The notes: generated by a model not told the origin, from the sequence alone. A DNA stretch of 64,000 nucleotides from Amyloporia xantha (GCA_036971615.1 JAYKKR010000010.1:1178001-1242000); one strand, 5' to 3'. Numbered from the stretch's first letter, positions 1-12,289 are shown. A program made the numbers and translations.

Positions 1-1708
1 ACCAACGAAATACTTGATGACTAGCTCCATGCCCTGCGAAGACGATTTCACATCAGCACGCGCATACCACGACCGATATGAGATGTTTCAGACATACAGT
101 TCGGCAAGGACGGTGGATGAAGTTATAGCACAGATCTAACGTGAAGGAAGTTTGTCAGAATGTGTGTGGTGTATATGCGGAGAATCGAGGGTACCTCCTT
201 CCCAGCCGCAGAATGTGACAGGATCGATGAAGCACGACCGGGTCACCATCGTAGGGTATGCTTTCAGCATCCAGGCATGCGCGAACGATCCACTGAGAAA
301 GATCAGTACGATCAGCAGTACTCCACCGTCGATCGACAATATACACTCACTTTGAATGGCTTATCATAGTCACCCCCAACGAGGCTTGTTTGGCCCTTAT
401 GTCCTCGCCCTCCTTATCACTCTCCCTGTCACTGGCCCTATCTTCTTTGTCTTCCCATTTCGCCCACCCGAGCTTGTCCAACAGACCTGCCAACGTCCTC
501 GCCATATCACGGCGGCCCATGGGCTGCAGGTATCTCGGATGGAAGATCTGCTGGCTCACGTGCGGCTGAAGGGGGACAAGGAGCGGGTGGTCTGGGACGG
601 TGCGAAGGACATGGAGGATAAAACGGTTATATTGAGTGAGGCCCAGTCCGAGGCCGTGCATGAAGACAATAGGACGTGGACCGGTACGAGGGTCCCAGGA
701 AGCTGGTACGCGGAGGATATAACTGAATCAAGTTAGTGGGTCTAGGAATTTGAGATGCCTTGTGGAAGGAGCAGCTCACTCTAGACCGTGGTAGGTGCCG
801 AATTTAACATTGGGACTCCGTAGAAGTCGTCGACGCGAGAAGAAATTGTTTAATTCTACAAACATGTACCATATAAATGGTCGCCAGGCTACGGTGACGG
901 GGTCAAGGGTAAGAAGGATCGGTTTCACAGTAGGATTTGAGCCTTCTGGGATGATTGTACCTGACCGGCATTCGATTAACTGGCATGTCTCTTGCAAGGC
1001 TACCTGGTGTGCGGGAGGAAGGGCCTCGAAAGATGTATATGGCGCATTGAATATGGACCAATACAACCATGCATACATTTCATGCTTATGTATTGACGAC
1101 CAGGGAACCTTGCCGAACCTGATGGTCGTCAATTCGGTGGTAAGTCAATAGTCAAATTGATGTGCTGACCAGGTCCTGAGGAAATTGCGGAAGTCAGCAG
1201 CTCTGGGGTCATCGTGACGCAGGGTAGTTATCTCTTCAGCAGGACTGCCGGGCCTGTCCGCATCCAACGACTCCTCGTCAAATCCGTCCTCGGGCAAGTC
1301 GGCTAGGCCGGCCTTTAATATGCGCGTGAAGGCCCCCTGGAGTTCACCCAGCTTATTCGGTGGTAAAGAATGCGGACCAGAGATGAACTTCGCAAGGTTA
1401 TAGTGGTATACGCTGAAGAACACCTGAAGAGATTCGATTGGTGAGCGTGCGCGATAGTGATCGAAGGCGCGGTGACTGGATCTGACCTCACAGAGCGCAG
1501 CAGCGAAGAGAGCCTGCCCACGCCACGCGAATGACCAGACTTGGCCCGATCGAAGAGCATAGACTACAAACGCCCAAGATAGCGGCACAATCGACCAGAG
1601 TGGAATGACAGCTACAAAGAGGACGATATAGAAAGAAAGGTCCCGTTTGCGCGTTGGATACAGCTGTTCTGCGAGGTCAACAAGCTTCTGGCCCTGTTTA
1701 GTTTCCAT
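1..1708 (-). CDS. Alpha/beta-hydrolase fold protein with N-terminal membrane segment (3' end beyond window)
   Basis: The protein starts at the ATG at 1708-1706. Exons are about 1708-1170, 1118-780, 722-351, 292-195, 135-98 and 33 to the edge, and reading frame continues across every junction. A hydrophobic stretch near residues 20-55 (YIVLFVAVIPLW...) suggests a membrane anchor. The hydrolase core begins with PIVFMHGLGLGLTQYN, an oxyanion-hole type HG motif. It continues to a nucleophile elbow SHSNG formed across the 351/292 junction, then AWMLKAYPTMVTRSCFIDP. The consensus elbow is G-x-S-x-G, so the first glycine is replaced by Ser. I recognise this as a conserved basidiomycete lipase/hydrolase-like protein; the substrate is unknown. 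The acid and histidine of the triad lie outside the window. It is divergently arranged with IDH1. Confidence 0.85.
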
Positions 1709-2058
1709 AGTGCCGTCTCTAGTCAATAATTCATAGAACGAAAAGACAGTGGGTATTCGTAAGTGTCTAAGAGACGGTCAGCGGATAGAGACAAGGGGAG
1801 ATAAATGTCGACGTCGCCGCAGAAAAGTCGGGCGATACTCGCGTCGGCAGCAGACGCCCGTAGACGCCCGCCTCTCGCCCGATTCAGCCTGAGCGCTAAC
1901 TCGAGATGCTGGGCGCTTCCGGCTAACCGGTGTATGACGCCAGTCACGTGCTCCGGTCGATTGCCTACCCTGGTTCGGCCGACGAGATCTCAGTTTTCAA
2001 CGCTGTCCTTGATATTGCTGGCCATCCATCCAGCCTGGCTGTTCCCCCATAGTCCATC
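1709..2058. promoter_or_regulatory. Divergent intergenic region between alpha/beta hydrolase and IDH1
   Basis: This 350-bp stretch separates two genes transcribed away from each other, so it must hold both promoters and 5' leaders. Open frames run through it in both directions but none starts with an ATG that fits a gene. I see no individual element I can name with confidence. Confidence 0.5.
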
Positions 2059-3705
2059 ATGCTCCGCAACGCCCTCTCAGCGGCCACCCGTCCGGCTTTC
2101 CAAGCGGTAAGGTTCATTGCCAGGCTTTAGAATGTCAGAAATTTAACTCAGTCGCGTAGAGATCTGCCACCACTCTCTCTGCAGGCTTTCCCAAAGTCAC
2201 CCAGAGAGTACGTGTTTGATACTCTTCAGATCGCTGCTCAGAGACTTACTCCTGTCCCTAGTTGCCTACCAAGTATGGTGGCGTCTACACCGTATGTACC
2301 TTGCCGACTGTCACGTTCCATGTCCAGTACCAAGCCTCGCTACACAGGTTACCCTCATTCCAGGAGATGGTATTGGTAACGAGATCACGGACTCCGTGAA
2401 GGAGATCTTCGAGTATGTCAATGCCCCCATTGAATGGGAGCAGTACAACGTCTCCGGGATGTCTTCCGCCGGCGAGGAGCTCTTCAAGCAGGCTGTGGAG
2501 AGCTTGAGGCGTAACCGGGTCGGCCTTAAGGGTAAGCTACCTCTGATGTATTCCATTTGTACCCTGCTGACCCGCCACGGTATGCAGGTATTCTCTTTAC
2601 CCCCATCTCGCAGTCCGGTCACGTATCGTGGAACGTCGCCATGCGTCAGCAGCTTGACATCTATGCTTCCGTCGTCCTTTGCAAGTCGCTCCCTGGCTTC
2701 CCTACGCGTCACAACAACGTCGACTTCGCCATCATCCGTGAGAACACCGAGGGTGAGTACTCGGGTCTCGAGCACCAGAGCTACCCCGGTGTAGTCGAGA
2801 GCTTGAAGGTGTCGACGCGTGCCAAGGCTGAGCGCATTTCGCGGTTCGCATTCGACTTTGCGCTGAAGAACAACCGCAAGGTGGGCGAGATCTTATCTCA
2901 GTCTTCGAATGCCGTCATTAACAGAACCCTTCGTTTTCGATTCTCGAACCCAGAAAGTCACGTGTGTGCACAAGGCGAACATCATGAAGCTCGGTGACGG
3001 TCTCTTCCTGAACACCTTCAGGCGCGTGGCGGAGGAGTACAAGGGCATGGGCATTGAATTCAACGACATGATTGTTGACAACACGTATGCATCATCGGTA
3101 GCCTCGTTTTTTATATGAGGTCTGACTTCTCTTTTCCACAGGTCTATGCAGCTGGTTGCGCGACCTTCACAATTTGACGTTATGGTCATGCCTAACCTGT
3201 ACGGTGCAATTGTCTCTAACATCGGTGCCGCCCTTGTTGGTGGTCCCGGCATTGTCCCCGGTTGTAACGTCGGCCGTGTATGTTTATTTGGTATCGTGCA
3301 GAATTGCCTATTTCTGACGGATTATTATTGCAACATCAGGAATACGCTCTTTTCGAGCCCGGGTGCCGGCATGTTGCCAAGGATATCATGGGTACCAACC
3401 GTGCTAACCCGGCTGCCATGATCCTGAGCGCGACTATGATGCTCAGGCATCTTGGGTATGTATCTCGCTCTCGCTCTGTCAATACGGATTCATGCTCACT
3501 GCGTAAATTCAGTCTCGACGGTCTTGCAAACAACATCGCAAGCGCGACCTTCGATGTTATTAACGCTGCCAAGGTCCGCACCGCTGACATGGGTGGTACG
3601 TCTTGCTGTACATCGTGAAATTACTATTGAATTCACGTACAATGTTCCACAGGCTCTGCAACTACTTCGGAGTTCACTGCTGCCGTCATCAAAAACCTCG
3701 ACTAG
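2059..3705 (+). CDS. IDH1: NAD-dependent isocitrate dehydrogenase, regulatory-type subunit 1, mitochondrial
   Basis: Exons are 2059-2106, 2160-2207, 2274-2291, 2348-2531, 2588-2880, 2954-3084, 3142-3277, 3340-3455, 3513-3595 and 3653-3705. They sum to 1110 nt and 369 residues, normal for the family. The N-terminus [14 protein letters not shown] is a plausible mitochondrial presequence. Family landmarks follow in order: [92 protein letters not shown] and [14 protein letters not shown]. The enzyme oxidises isocitrate to 2-oxoglutarate as a hetero-oligomer with IDH2. Residues around the substrate loop match yeast Idh1 rather than Idh2, hence the regulatory call. Exon 3 could instead begin at 2262, adding four codons. 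IDH2 lies at 55219-57051. Confidence 0.95.
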
Positions 3706-3914
3706 ATGTCGTACGGATAGCAGGGTGAATTTAGATGAGGTGCACAGGACAGGATGGTGAACAGTTGAATATGCTAGATGTGTTATTGGTTTGTTAATGT
3801 AGCTACATTACACGATGACCTTCACGTACCGGGACGCCTTGTGATACCATTCTCTGCGGTCTATCCGTTACTGCTGGTAAGATGGCATCCAGTTTCGAAG
3901 AAGTTGAAGGTGCG

Positions 3915-5595
3915 TCATGGCACGCTGTCAAAGCTGAGATCAATAGCATCGAACGTATGGTCCTCGTCCAAGGCTGCTTCGTACTCCTCTACCGTCATAG
4001 TGTGCGGTTTCTTGTTCGCAGGTTCTTCTGCCTCGGCAGGAGCAACGGCCTCTTCACCGAGCGCACTATCTCCATCAGTGTGCTCAACTTTCACTAGTGC
4101 CTCGACATTGCCAGCCCCATCACCAATGCGCCTCTCGGCGCTATCTTCCATCTTCACCGTTGCCCTCCGCAGCCCCAAGATAGTCGCGCATCTCACCTCG
4201 CCGCGCCCTCCCCATTCCTCTACGCTCGGGCGGAAGTCAGCGTATAGCGAAAAGCCCGTCCGGTTAAGGTCCGCGGGCGCGTAGCTCGCGGCAAGGAGGC
4301 GCAACGCACCGAGGACGTGCGGTGCTGTCTGCCGCAGCGCACGGCTGATGTAGGAAAACGCGGCGGTGGGTGCGACGGGGGCCCCTGACGACAGGGCGCG
4401 CCAGTCGCCGGAGGCAGTCTGGTAGAGCGGCCTGCACGAAGAGTAAAATTGAGCGGTATGAAGCGGCAAGGTGGCGAAAATAGAACAATGAAGGACATAC
4501 GCACACACTGTAGACGCGCCGGAGGAGAGCGGAGTATGTGGGTTAGCAGGCCGATCATAATGTTAGTGCTCGTCCCTGTGTGATTTGCGGGAGGGACGCC
4601 ACTAACCGTCGACCCATGAGGTCCACGTACGGCTGTGAGCCGCTGAGACTGGCCTCCACGCCCCTCTTCTTGTCGTCGTCGAAGATCCCCAGGGAGACGC
4701 CCTTTGTAATAGCATTCATTTCCGTGTAGACGGATGCTGCATCATTCAAATAGGAAGTTGTGAGCATGCGATGCGGCACACAGCTCTGTGGCTGTGAGCG
4801 GTGCAGGGCATGGCATACCTATGCTGAGAGCTTCTTCACGCCGGAAACCCAGCCGCTCTGCCACCACGAAGGCCCAAGCCATCATGATGGGGGCGCGGTT
4901 CACCACGGTGTACTTTAGCTTGAGAATCTGACAAACCGGGAGTAGACGAGCGATCAGACGTTAGGTCTTGGAAGGTGCCACAGCCCGCGGTGCATGCAGG
5001 GAGCAAGAGGTGCTCCATGGGTGCGCGGTGGGCTGCTCCAGGCGGGAGCCGAGCGCTTGACGCACCTGTTCGTCGAGAACTTCATTAAATTCCAGGCTGC
5101 CATACTGTTCCCCCTCGTCTGGGGGCCTATCGGGGAGGAACTCGTTGAGATCATCATCTCGCTTATGCTTCTTTCTAGGCCGCTGCATATGCAAAGGGAA
5201 GGAGCACACGGGCGTAAGACGTCAGAGCGCTCATTTAGGTAACAAATTAGTAACTCCTCCATCAGGAAACTCACCTCAGCTAGGGAGGTGGTTGACGGGC
5301 TGCTGGTACCTGCACCACCCAGCGTGCTTTGCTGAGCACTGCTAGTTCCGCTAGCTCCTGAGGTAGCCCTCTGTGCCGAGGGTTTGTATCCTGATTTCCG
5401 GATAGCAGCTAGCACGAGCTTCCGGGTGTCCTTGTCGTCCACGCCAGCCGTTTTGAGCTTAGCATCGGATAACTGAGAAAGCAAAGAGGGTGTGTTGTAG
5501 GTCTTGTATCTGCGAGGCGTGTCAATGTACACTTCCCTGCGAGAAGAGTAGGATGAGAGAGGTCATGCGGCTGACATTTTCCCTGCAACTGCCAT
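3915..5595 (-). CDS. Conserved fungal protein of unknown function
   Basis: Six exons can be joined in frame: a short first exon from the ATG at 5595, a 39-nt intron with a GTCAGC donor, then exons near 5537-5271, 5188-5054, 4929-4817, 4739-4608 and 4434-3915. The N-terminal part contains EVYIDTPRRYKTY and a basic stretch RPRKKHKRDDD, which may be a nuclear localisation signal. The conserved core has WAFVVAERLGFRREEALSI, SVYTEMNAITKGVSLGIF, GSQPYVDLMGRRPLYQT and AAFSYISRALRQTAPHVLG. The C-terminal tail is acidic. I recall this pattern as widely conserved in fungi but know no function, so none is given. The start rests on the very short first intron; starting inside exon 2 is the alternative. 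Confidence 0.8.
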
Positions 5596-5894
5596 TGCTT
5601 TGGAAGCAGGCACATTGTGACTTGTGAGTGTTTGGATGAACGCTGGAAGAGGGATTTTGCTGTCCATGGCGGATCTTTGGCTGGAGTCGAGTGGTAGAAG
5701 GCAGGGTAGGTACTTGAGTGTTCGATATAGTAGATACTGGAGGCCAGTAGGCGCGCCCTGACGATCGGTCGAGTAATCACGAGTACGAGGCTACTTATTT
5801 GCATCTGTTTTCAATTGCGCAGAATAGGCAATCAACGCTTTCTGCTATACTCGATCACTGCTGTACGCGACCTCGGCATCACTAGGGCGTCGCC
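5596..5894. promoter_or_regulatory. Shared upstream region of the 3915-5595 gene and AP-1 sigma
   Basis: The two flanking genes diverge from this 299-bp stretch. It contains no open frame with support. No specific element is claimed. Confidence 0.45.
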
Positions 5895-6733
5895 ATGATC
5901 ACCTACATCCTTCTCGTATCCCGCCAAGGTTTGCATTCACCATTCGTACATGCGACATAGCTCTGAAGGCTTGGATTGGCTCTCCCAAGGCAAAGTCCGT
6001 CTCTCAAAATGGTTCACGACAATGCCGCAGAAGACGAAGGCCAAGATCGTCAAGGACGTCACGCAGCTTGTCCTCGCTCGCCGAACGCGCATGTGCAATG
6101 TCCTTGAATACAAAGGTGCGTCCTTCTTTTGAACATGTATCATGCTCACTGTTCTTGATGTGCGCTGTTTATATATCAGACACGAAAGTCGTCTATCGAC
6201 GATATGCCTCACTATTCTTCGTCTGCGGGATCGGATCGGGGGACAACGAGCTCATCACCCTGGAGATTATCCACAGATATGTGGAGGTGCTTGACAGATA
6301 CTTTGGGAATGTGGGTGCTCTCATGGCTCGATTTGTGTTGGCCGCACTAACAGTGATGGTGTAGGTATGCGAGCTAGACCTGTAAGCACACCAGGTGAGG
6401 TCGTGCTATTCACTGTGCTCAATATTTGTATATTACAGGATCTTCAACTTCCAAAAGGCATATGCGGTATGTATCTTCCGTGGAACCCTCGACAACGCAC
6501 GCTTATGATCGTCCAGATCCTTGATGAGCTCATTATTGCAGGCGAGCTCCAGGAGTCGTCTAAGAAATCTGTCCTACGAGTGGTGCGTCTCCTGTCTCCT
6601 TGTCTGCCACTAATAGTCACCTAATACCGACAACCTCGCGCCATAGGTGACTCAATCGGACAGTATCGAGGAGCAAGAGAACAGCGAAGACACGATGGCG
6701 CGGTTAGGAAGCCTGGGGTCAAGAGGGCCCTGA
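5895..6733 (+). CDS. APS1: AP-1 clathrin adaptor complex, sigma subunit
   Basis: Translation from the ATG at 5895 gives [11 protein letters not shown]. After the first intron (acceptor near 5988) it continues [36 protein letters not shown] and, after a second intron, [20 protein letters not shown]. Then come [20 protein letters not shown] and, after further short introns, [19 protein letters not shown] and [14 protein letters not shown]. The coding sequence ends at TGA 6731-6733. These are the signature segments of the small sigma adaptin of AP-1, which forms part of the trans-Golgi/endosome clathrin coat and contributes to dileucine-signal binding. Length of about 165 residues agrees with the family. 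It is convergent with the REX3 gene downstream. Confidence 0.95.
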
Positions 6734-7439
6734 TCGACTTCTTTTTCCATAGTCCAGTCACTCCAGTGGCGGGAGCAGCGCGGGGCTCGTTGTACATGGT
6801 CACTTGTATACGTATCGGTATCTATTTTGTTCGTCCATCACTGTATATCCAATACCCTCAGCATCACTTGGCGACGGGTATTTTAGAATTGACACACGTG
6901 TCAGTTCTTCAACAGGTGGTAAGCAATCCGACATTTCAATTTCAGGGTCCATTGCTCTGCTGTGTATGTCACTTCTTGTTGCGTCAGTCATAAGCTGGCA
7001 CCACGAATACAATTTGTTGAACGAATGTGAATTGTCATATAGCTTACATTCTATCTAGGTCACCAATTCTCACAAAGCGTATATTGCGGTATTCGTAACG
7101 TTCTGTGCAGCACATTCGGCGAAAGCATAGATATCGATACACCGCTCTCTTATCATCCACTTCAGCACGATAGTCACTCCATTTCTCGAACATAGTGTCC
7201 ACTTCGAATGCGAATATAACGCAAGACCTGAATCCCATTGACACGAATCTCTCCAGCTCCCCGGATATATGATCTTCGTGATCTAACTGGGATTAAAAAC
7301 GCAAGAAAAGCACGGCTGTGATGGTCTGTGATTGCTAATCATATAATGTATTGGATCCAAACCTCTCTCGGCGTTCGAACACCCACCCTTGAGCCATCTG
7401 GCGAGTCGTAGGAAGACTTGTCCTAAATCAGGTCCGTTT
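6734..7439. other. Intergenic region between convergent APS1 and REX3
   Basis: This 706-bp stretch holds the 3' flanks of both genes and is more AT-rich than the coding sequence. Open frames of 60-84 codons occur on both strands but show no recognisable domain or consistent splice structure. I see no RNA gene or repeat here. Confidence 0.4.
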
Positions 7440-9562
7440 TTAGGTCACAGAAGCAGCTTCCGCTGCCTTTGCCTGCGACTTCGGACGATTCAGGACATGC
7501 CACCGGACGAGATCCAGCGTCGCTACTGAGTCCTCCACCGAGCTATGTCCCACCGATCCCCCACCCGCCTGGATGGTCTGCCCTAGATGTTCCTTCACCC
7601 TGTAAGACACACCATCGTCAGCACGCATTCATACACCAAACAACAGGGACTGAGCCCGAGAAGACACTCACAGCATTCTCAATGCCCGCCGATATGGCGC
7701 GCCCATAGGGTGCGGGAAGAGCACGGCCGTGTCGATACAGCGGTGGTGCACCATGCGGAGCGTCTTCAGGTCGTTCTCGAGCGCGTGCCCGATCATGATC
7801 GTGTGTGCGCTGATGAGCGTGTCGAGCGACTGCCGTATAGAGGCGAGCGGGAGGAGCGCGCCGGCGGCGTACGCGTCTGGGGTGATGCCAGAGAAACGTG
7901 TGTTGAAGTCACTGGATGGGCAATACGTGAGTATCGGTGTCAGTATCAGGATTCCTATCCTATTTGGTGAAATGGCCAGGAGTCAAGGGCAGACGCACAG
8001 GACCTCGACGCCATCGTCCATCCTCACGAGCTCGTCGAACACCTCCTTCCCAGCCGAGTCGACGACAGAGACGCGTGCGACGCGCATCCCGCCGGTCGTG
8101 TACACCATCTCGCAGTCGAGCGCGACGACGTCGAGGGCGGTGTCGGTATCTGTGTAAACAGAACCAGCGCTCGCGCTTGAACTTGCGCCATTCGCGTCCG
8201 GGTTAGAGGCCGACGGATTTTGTGATGGTACAGTGGACGAGGAGGGGGCACGCGTAAACGAGAACGGGTGCCGGAGGTGTAATTCCTCCGGCGTCGTGTC
8301 GTAGAAGACGTGCGGCCCGCGCTCGCACCCCTCGCTGTCCGCCTCCCGCGAACAGCAGGACCACAGCCTCCGCTTTTCGCCTGCCCACCCAATCCGCCGA
8401 AAGATCAACATTACATTCACCAGGAGTCATGCAACTGCATCTACTTACCGTTCGCCTTCGCCGAGTACGGCCTGCCCCAGTGATATACACACTCCTCCAT
8501 GCCCGCCTCCTCCCGCCCCTTGACCACAAACGGCCGCGTACAGCGCTCGCATGTCTTCACCGCGCCGAGCTCGTTCGGCCGCCCACCGCCCACACCCTCC
8601 GGCACGTCCACAATGTAACCCCACCGGCGCAACTCCTCCACCGGGAGCACATAGTGCTCAAGCTGCTCCACGGTCAGCCGGAGCGCTTCGAGCTTCCTGC
8701 GTGTCTCAGCACGCGCGGCGATGTCTGACTCCGTACCGACAGATGGATGACCTACGGTGTCGGGAAAAGGCCGCCGCTTGAGCGCGGCGATGGAGGAGAT
8801 GACGGCCTGAAATTAGACGGCAGAGAACAGAGGTGGGGGCTGGACGTTGTAAGGGTGCTCTGCGGGTACAGAAGCAAGGGGGGAGGGAACGTACGTTGCG
8901 GTAGGTGAGCTTGTTAGAGCGCTCATAGACTTCCTGCTCTTGCCGGAGGGCATGCTCAGAGGCAAGGGTTGGGTTTGAGGCGAGGATTTTGTCATAGAGA
9001 ATGAGGAAATGCTCGTAGAGAGACTTTAACATGGCCTGGTGGATGTCAGCATTTAGAGGTAACGGAGCACAGCGAGCCTAACCGCAGACGCACCTGGCGA
9101 ACGGGGATCGCGACCTGGGACTGTGCGGCAGGGACGCGGATGATAGGGACACCGGTCTGGCATGGCGCAGTACGCACTAAGGCGGTGGCCTATGGGTACC
9201 AAAAGAAAGGTAGGGCTCACGGACGTGTGGGTTGCGGTAGGCACTGGGACAGGCCGCTTGATAGGGCCCGTCTTCTGGAGCTTCCTGGGGGGCTCGCTGG
9301 GGGAGGTATCATGGTTGCTACGACCAGGGAAGTTCAGCTGCGACGAAATAGGGCGTTTGGCGGGAACAGCGTCCGCGCTTGGCCTGCGACTGGAGGATGA
9401 GGATGCCGGGGCGGGAGGATCGGACGGCAGAGGGATGTCAGCGTGAACGCGTAAAGACTGCTCCGAAAGACCAGGGCGATGAGAGAAGATGCAGTTGAGG
9501 CGAGTGCAGGCGTGCTTGTCGGGGCAGGGGAGAGTATCGAATAGACCGAGAGTGGTGAACAT
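7440..9562 (-). CDS. REX3: RNA exonuclease 3-like DEDDh 3'-5' exonuclease
   Basis: The ATG at 9562 opens MFTTLGLFDTLPC, followed by a zinc-finger-like cluster C-x5-C-x4-C-x3-H (CPDKHACTRLNCIFSH). Further exons give GVPIIRVPAAQSQVAIPVRQ, AMLKSLYEHFLILYDKI, SNKLTYRN and a second cysteine-rich segment TCERCTRPF. The exonuclease domain has ExoI VVALDCEMVYTT, ExoII GHALENDLKTLRMVHHRCI and ExoIII SVGHSSVEDSVATLDLV, so all DEDDh acidic residues and the histidine are present. The family trims 3' ends of structured RNAs, RNase MRP RNA among them in yeast. Introns are short, and the stop is at 7440-7442. The 5' part of this gene is duplicated near 15.65-15.87 kb as a pseudogene. It shares a 195-bp promoter with LAG1 copy A. 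Confidence 0.9.
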
Positions 9563-9757
9563 CGTCGAGGAGGAAGAGGGCGTCGGATGAGGAACGGCGA
9601 CGGTGGCGGCGAAGACGCGTCTGACGCCCATAGAGTATTTACCGCTGGGTATGGGGCGCCTAGGGTTCATGGGAGGAAATATGTTGGGACAGACGAGGTC
9701 TATACATGGCCACCCGTCTGATGACACGGGTCCTCCTCCTCGCTGTCCTCGTCCTCC
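9563..9757. promoter_or_regulatory. Bidirectional promoter REX3/LAG1 (copy A)
   Basis: Only 195 bp separate the REX3 ATG (9562) and the LAG1-A ATG (9758), which point away from each other. The stretch is conserved in the duplicate at about 15,870-16,097, where the REX3 side has lost its start codon. Confidence 0.6.
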
Positions 9758-11741
9758 ATGTCGCAGTCCTCGCCCCGGCCGCCCCAGCTCAGACAGCGTC
9801 CTAGCAGGCCCACGCTGAACAAGGGAGCGTTCAGCCAGTCCCTCCAGCACATCGAGTCCGTCTGACGTCTCCGATTATCTCTGTACACTTACCTTTCGTA
9901 CCTTCACAGGACAGATCCTGCTCACCACCTCACCGGGCCCCTTCAAACCACAGACGTACGCCAGCCTGCTTTGCCTACCGCTTATCGTCTTCCGACTCTC
10001 TTATTTCCCCATAGCCCCTTCGATGCCCAGTTTAACTCTCCTGTCAAGTCCCCAGGGATTAAACCGGATCCTTTCTCGACTGTATCCGAGGGACTATGGG
10101 CGGACATCAAGTCCATGAGATGGGTCGTCATTCCGTGTACGTCACTTTCATGTATGCAGTTTTCCGTACACCCACCCTAACGCGTCCTTCCTAGCCTCCT
10201 CGTTCAAAATCCTCCTCATCTCTGTCGTCCTCTGGTCAAATTGGGAGGTCGTCACGTCGTATTTCTTCCCCGGCGTCCCCAACCCATTCGCATCGCTGCT
10301 TTTTATCTCTCACCCGGTCCCCGACTCGCCCCCAGACAATCCGCGCTACGCCAAGGGCTATCTGGACCTCGCCTTCATCGCATACTACATCATTGTCTGG
10401 TCATTCTTCCGGCAGCTGATCACGCTCCACCTATGCCGTCCGATCGCCCAGTATTTTGGCATCAAGAAGGAATCGAAGCTTGCGCGCTTCGGTGAGCAGG
10501 GATACGCAATGGTCTATTTTGCGATCACGGGTGGGTGGGGTATGGTACGTTGTACCGCGTACCGCCCATCTTCCGGAATCACTGACAATACTCGCCTATG
10601 GCACCCAGAGAATCATGTCGCAGCTGCCGACATGGTGGTATCGCACAGAATACTTTTGGATTGGTGTGTTCATCCTGCAGCACTCGAACCGTCTGCATAA
10701 ACTCATGACCATACGACCGCCCGCCAGATTACCCCCACTGGCAAATGACGCCGGAGCTCAAGCGGTACTATCTCATGCAAGCGTCCTACTGGTGCCAACA
10801 GCTGATCGTCCTTGTCTTCAACCTTGAGAAACCGCGTACGGATTACCGAGAGCTCGTAGCACATCATCTCGTTACGCTGTGGCTCGTCGGGTCCGTTCCG
10901 TCTTTCCTCGTCTTATGAGCATATAACAGCTTTGCTAACAGGTCCGCGATCGTAGCTGGAGTTATTTGATTAACTTGACGCTTATTGGGAACGCGGTGTA
11001 TATCAGCATGGACATTCCGGACACGTTCTTCGCAGTGCGTCACCGTTCCTCCCCTCCGTTTCTTGCCCAACGCGCGTACTCATCATGCATGCTTTGCGGC
11101 AGTTCTCGAAGTTGCTGAACTATATGCAATGGGTCCGCGCGAAAGTAGTCACCTTCGTCATCTTCGTCGGGATATGGACGTATGTGCACCGCGTCCTCTT
11201 TCGTGCTCGATGAGCAGGTCGAGCTGACAAGGCCATGGGCTGCACACGCAGGTACTTCCGGCATTGGCAGAATCTCGTGATACTCAAGTCTGTGTGGACC
11301 GAATTTGACCTCATGCCGTGCGTGCCCTTTCCCGCCCTCGTCCTTGTTTCTCACTGAACGAACTATTCAAAAATAGTGAGACGTCAAAACGCTGGGCCCC
11401 GGAAGACGGGGTGTGGATGGTCTGGTGGATGAAGTATCAGATCTTTGTGCCGATCCTCCTCTTGCAGTTCCTCAACCTGTTCTGGTATTTCCTCATTCTG
11501 CGTGTGGGGTGGCGGTGAGTACTGTTGTTCTTATCTCGCGGCTCCGCTTGCCATAATCTCCATTCGCCTTGACATTCGATAACGTCATTACCTGGCATCT
11601 GCCCCTCTTTCGTTCCATGTTCATTCCCTCTTATTCTCGCTCATGCGTACGGTTGTCAGTGCGCTCGTGGATCAAGAGATGGACAAAGTGGACGACGTGC
11701 GGTCCGATCATGAGGACGGCGACGATGACAAAGAAGACTAG
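9758..11741 (+). CDS. LAG1: Ceramide synthase, LAG1 family, copy A (exon 2 carries a +1 frameshift relative to copy B)
   Basis: Ceramide synthases acylate sphingoid bases with fatty acyl-CoA in the ER membrane. From exon 3 the reading is intact: SPVKSPG, FSTVSEGLWADIKSMRW, several TM segments such as FKILLISVVLWSNWEVV, and the Lag1 motif ELVAHHLVTLWLVG/WSYLINLTLIGNAVY with the HH pair. DIPDTFF follows, and the tail is acidic, ending DDDKED at TAG 11739-11741. All TLC-domain introns splice in phase. The first exon (ATG 9758) encodes MSQSSPRPPQLRQRPSRPT. Exon 2 has one extra base (GGGCCCCTTC against GGTCCCTTC in copy B), so the normal frame cannot be joined to exon 3. Translation may begin instead at the in-frame ATG at 10115, or the N-terminus is broken. 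Confidence 0.85.
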
Positions 11742-12289
11742 AGCTGAGCATGGCTCGCGCTGTCCGCTTCGGCGTGTGGCGAGGGGATTAGGAGGATACT
11801 CTACTATCTCACACTGCTATCTCACACTGCATTTAACCTGGTATGTAGCCATAGAACGGGTGAATCCGCGGCGCACAGTCGGGACTGCAGAGGCGCGCTT
11901 TCTAGCTTGGCCTTCTCAAGTTAGAGGGATGCTTGATGCTTTGACACGAATCGGTACGAACTTTGTGGTTAACTGGACGTCGCTCATTCTGTCAATGTTA
12001 TTTATATGATACCCGGGTTGTCGCTCCACGTTCAGTCCACCGAGTGCAGCCTGCCCTCATGATGATTTGGAAGAAAATCTCTCAAGGCCACTTGTGTCGG
12101 GAAAGCAGGCTACTGCAACGACAGTCAATCCAAGCTGCGTCGCGATCGCCCACTGCATGGGTGAAGTTGGTCTCCAGCCATGCCGTATCAACTCACAATG
12201 AGACCATTGGCACACGGCGGGTGCGTACACAACATTTACGCCTCAGGTCCTGCATGTCCGGCCGCTCTCAGATGTGCACATTTTAGCAG

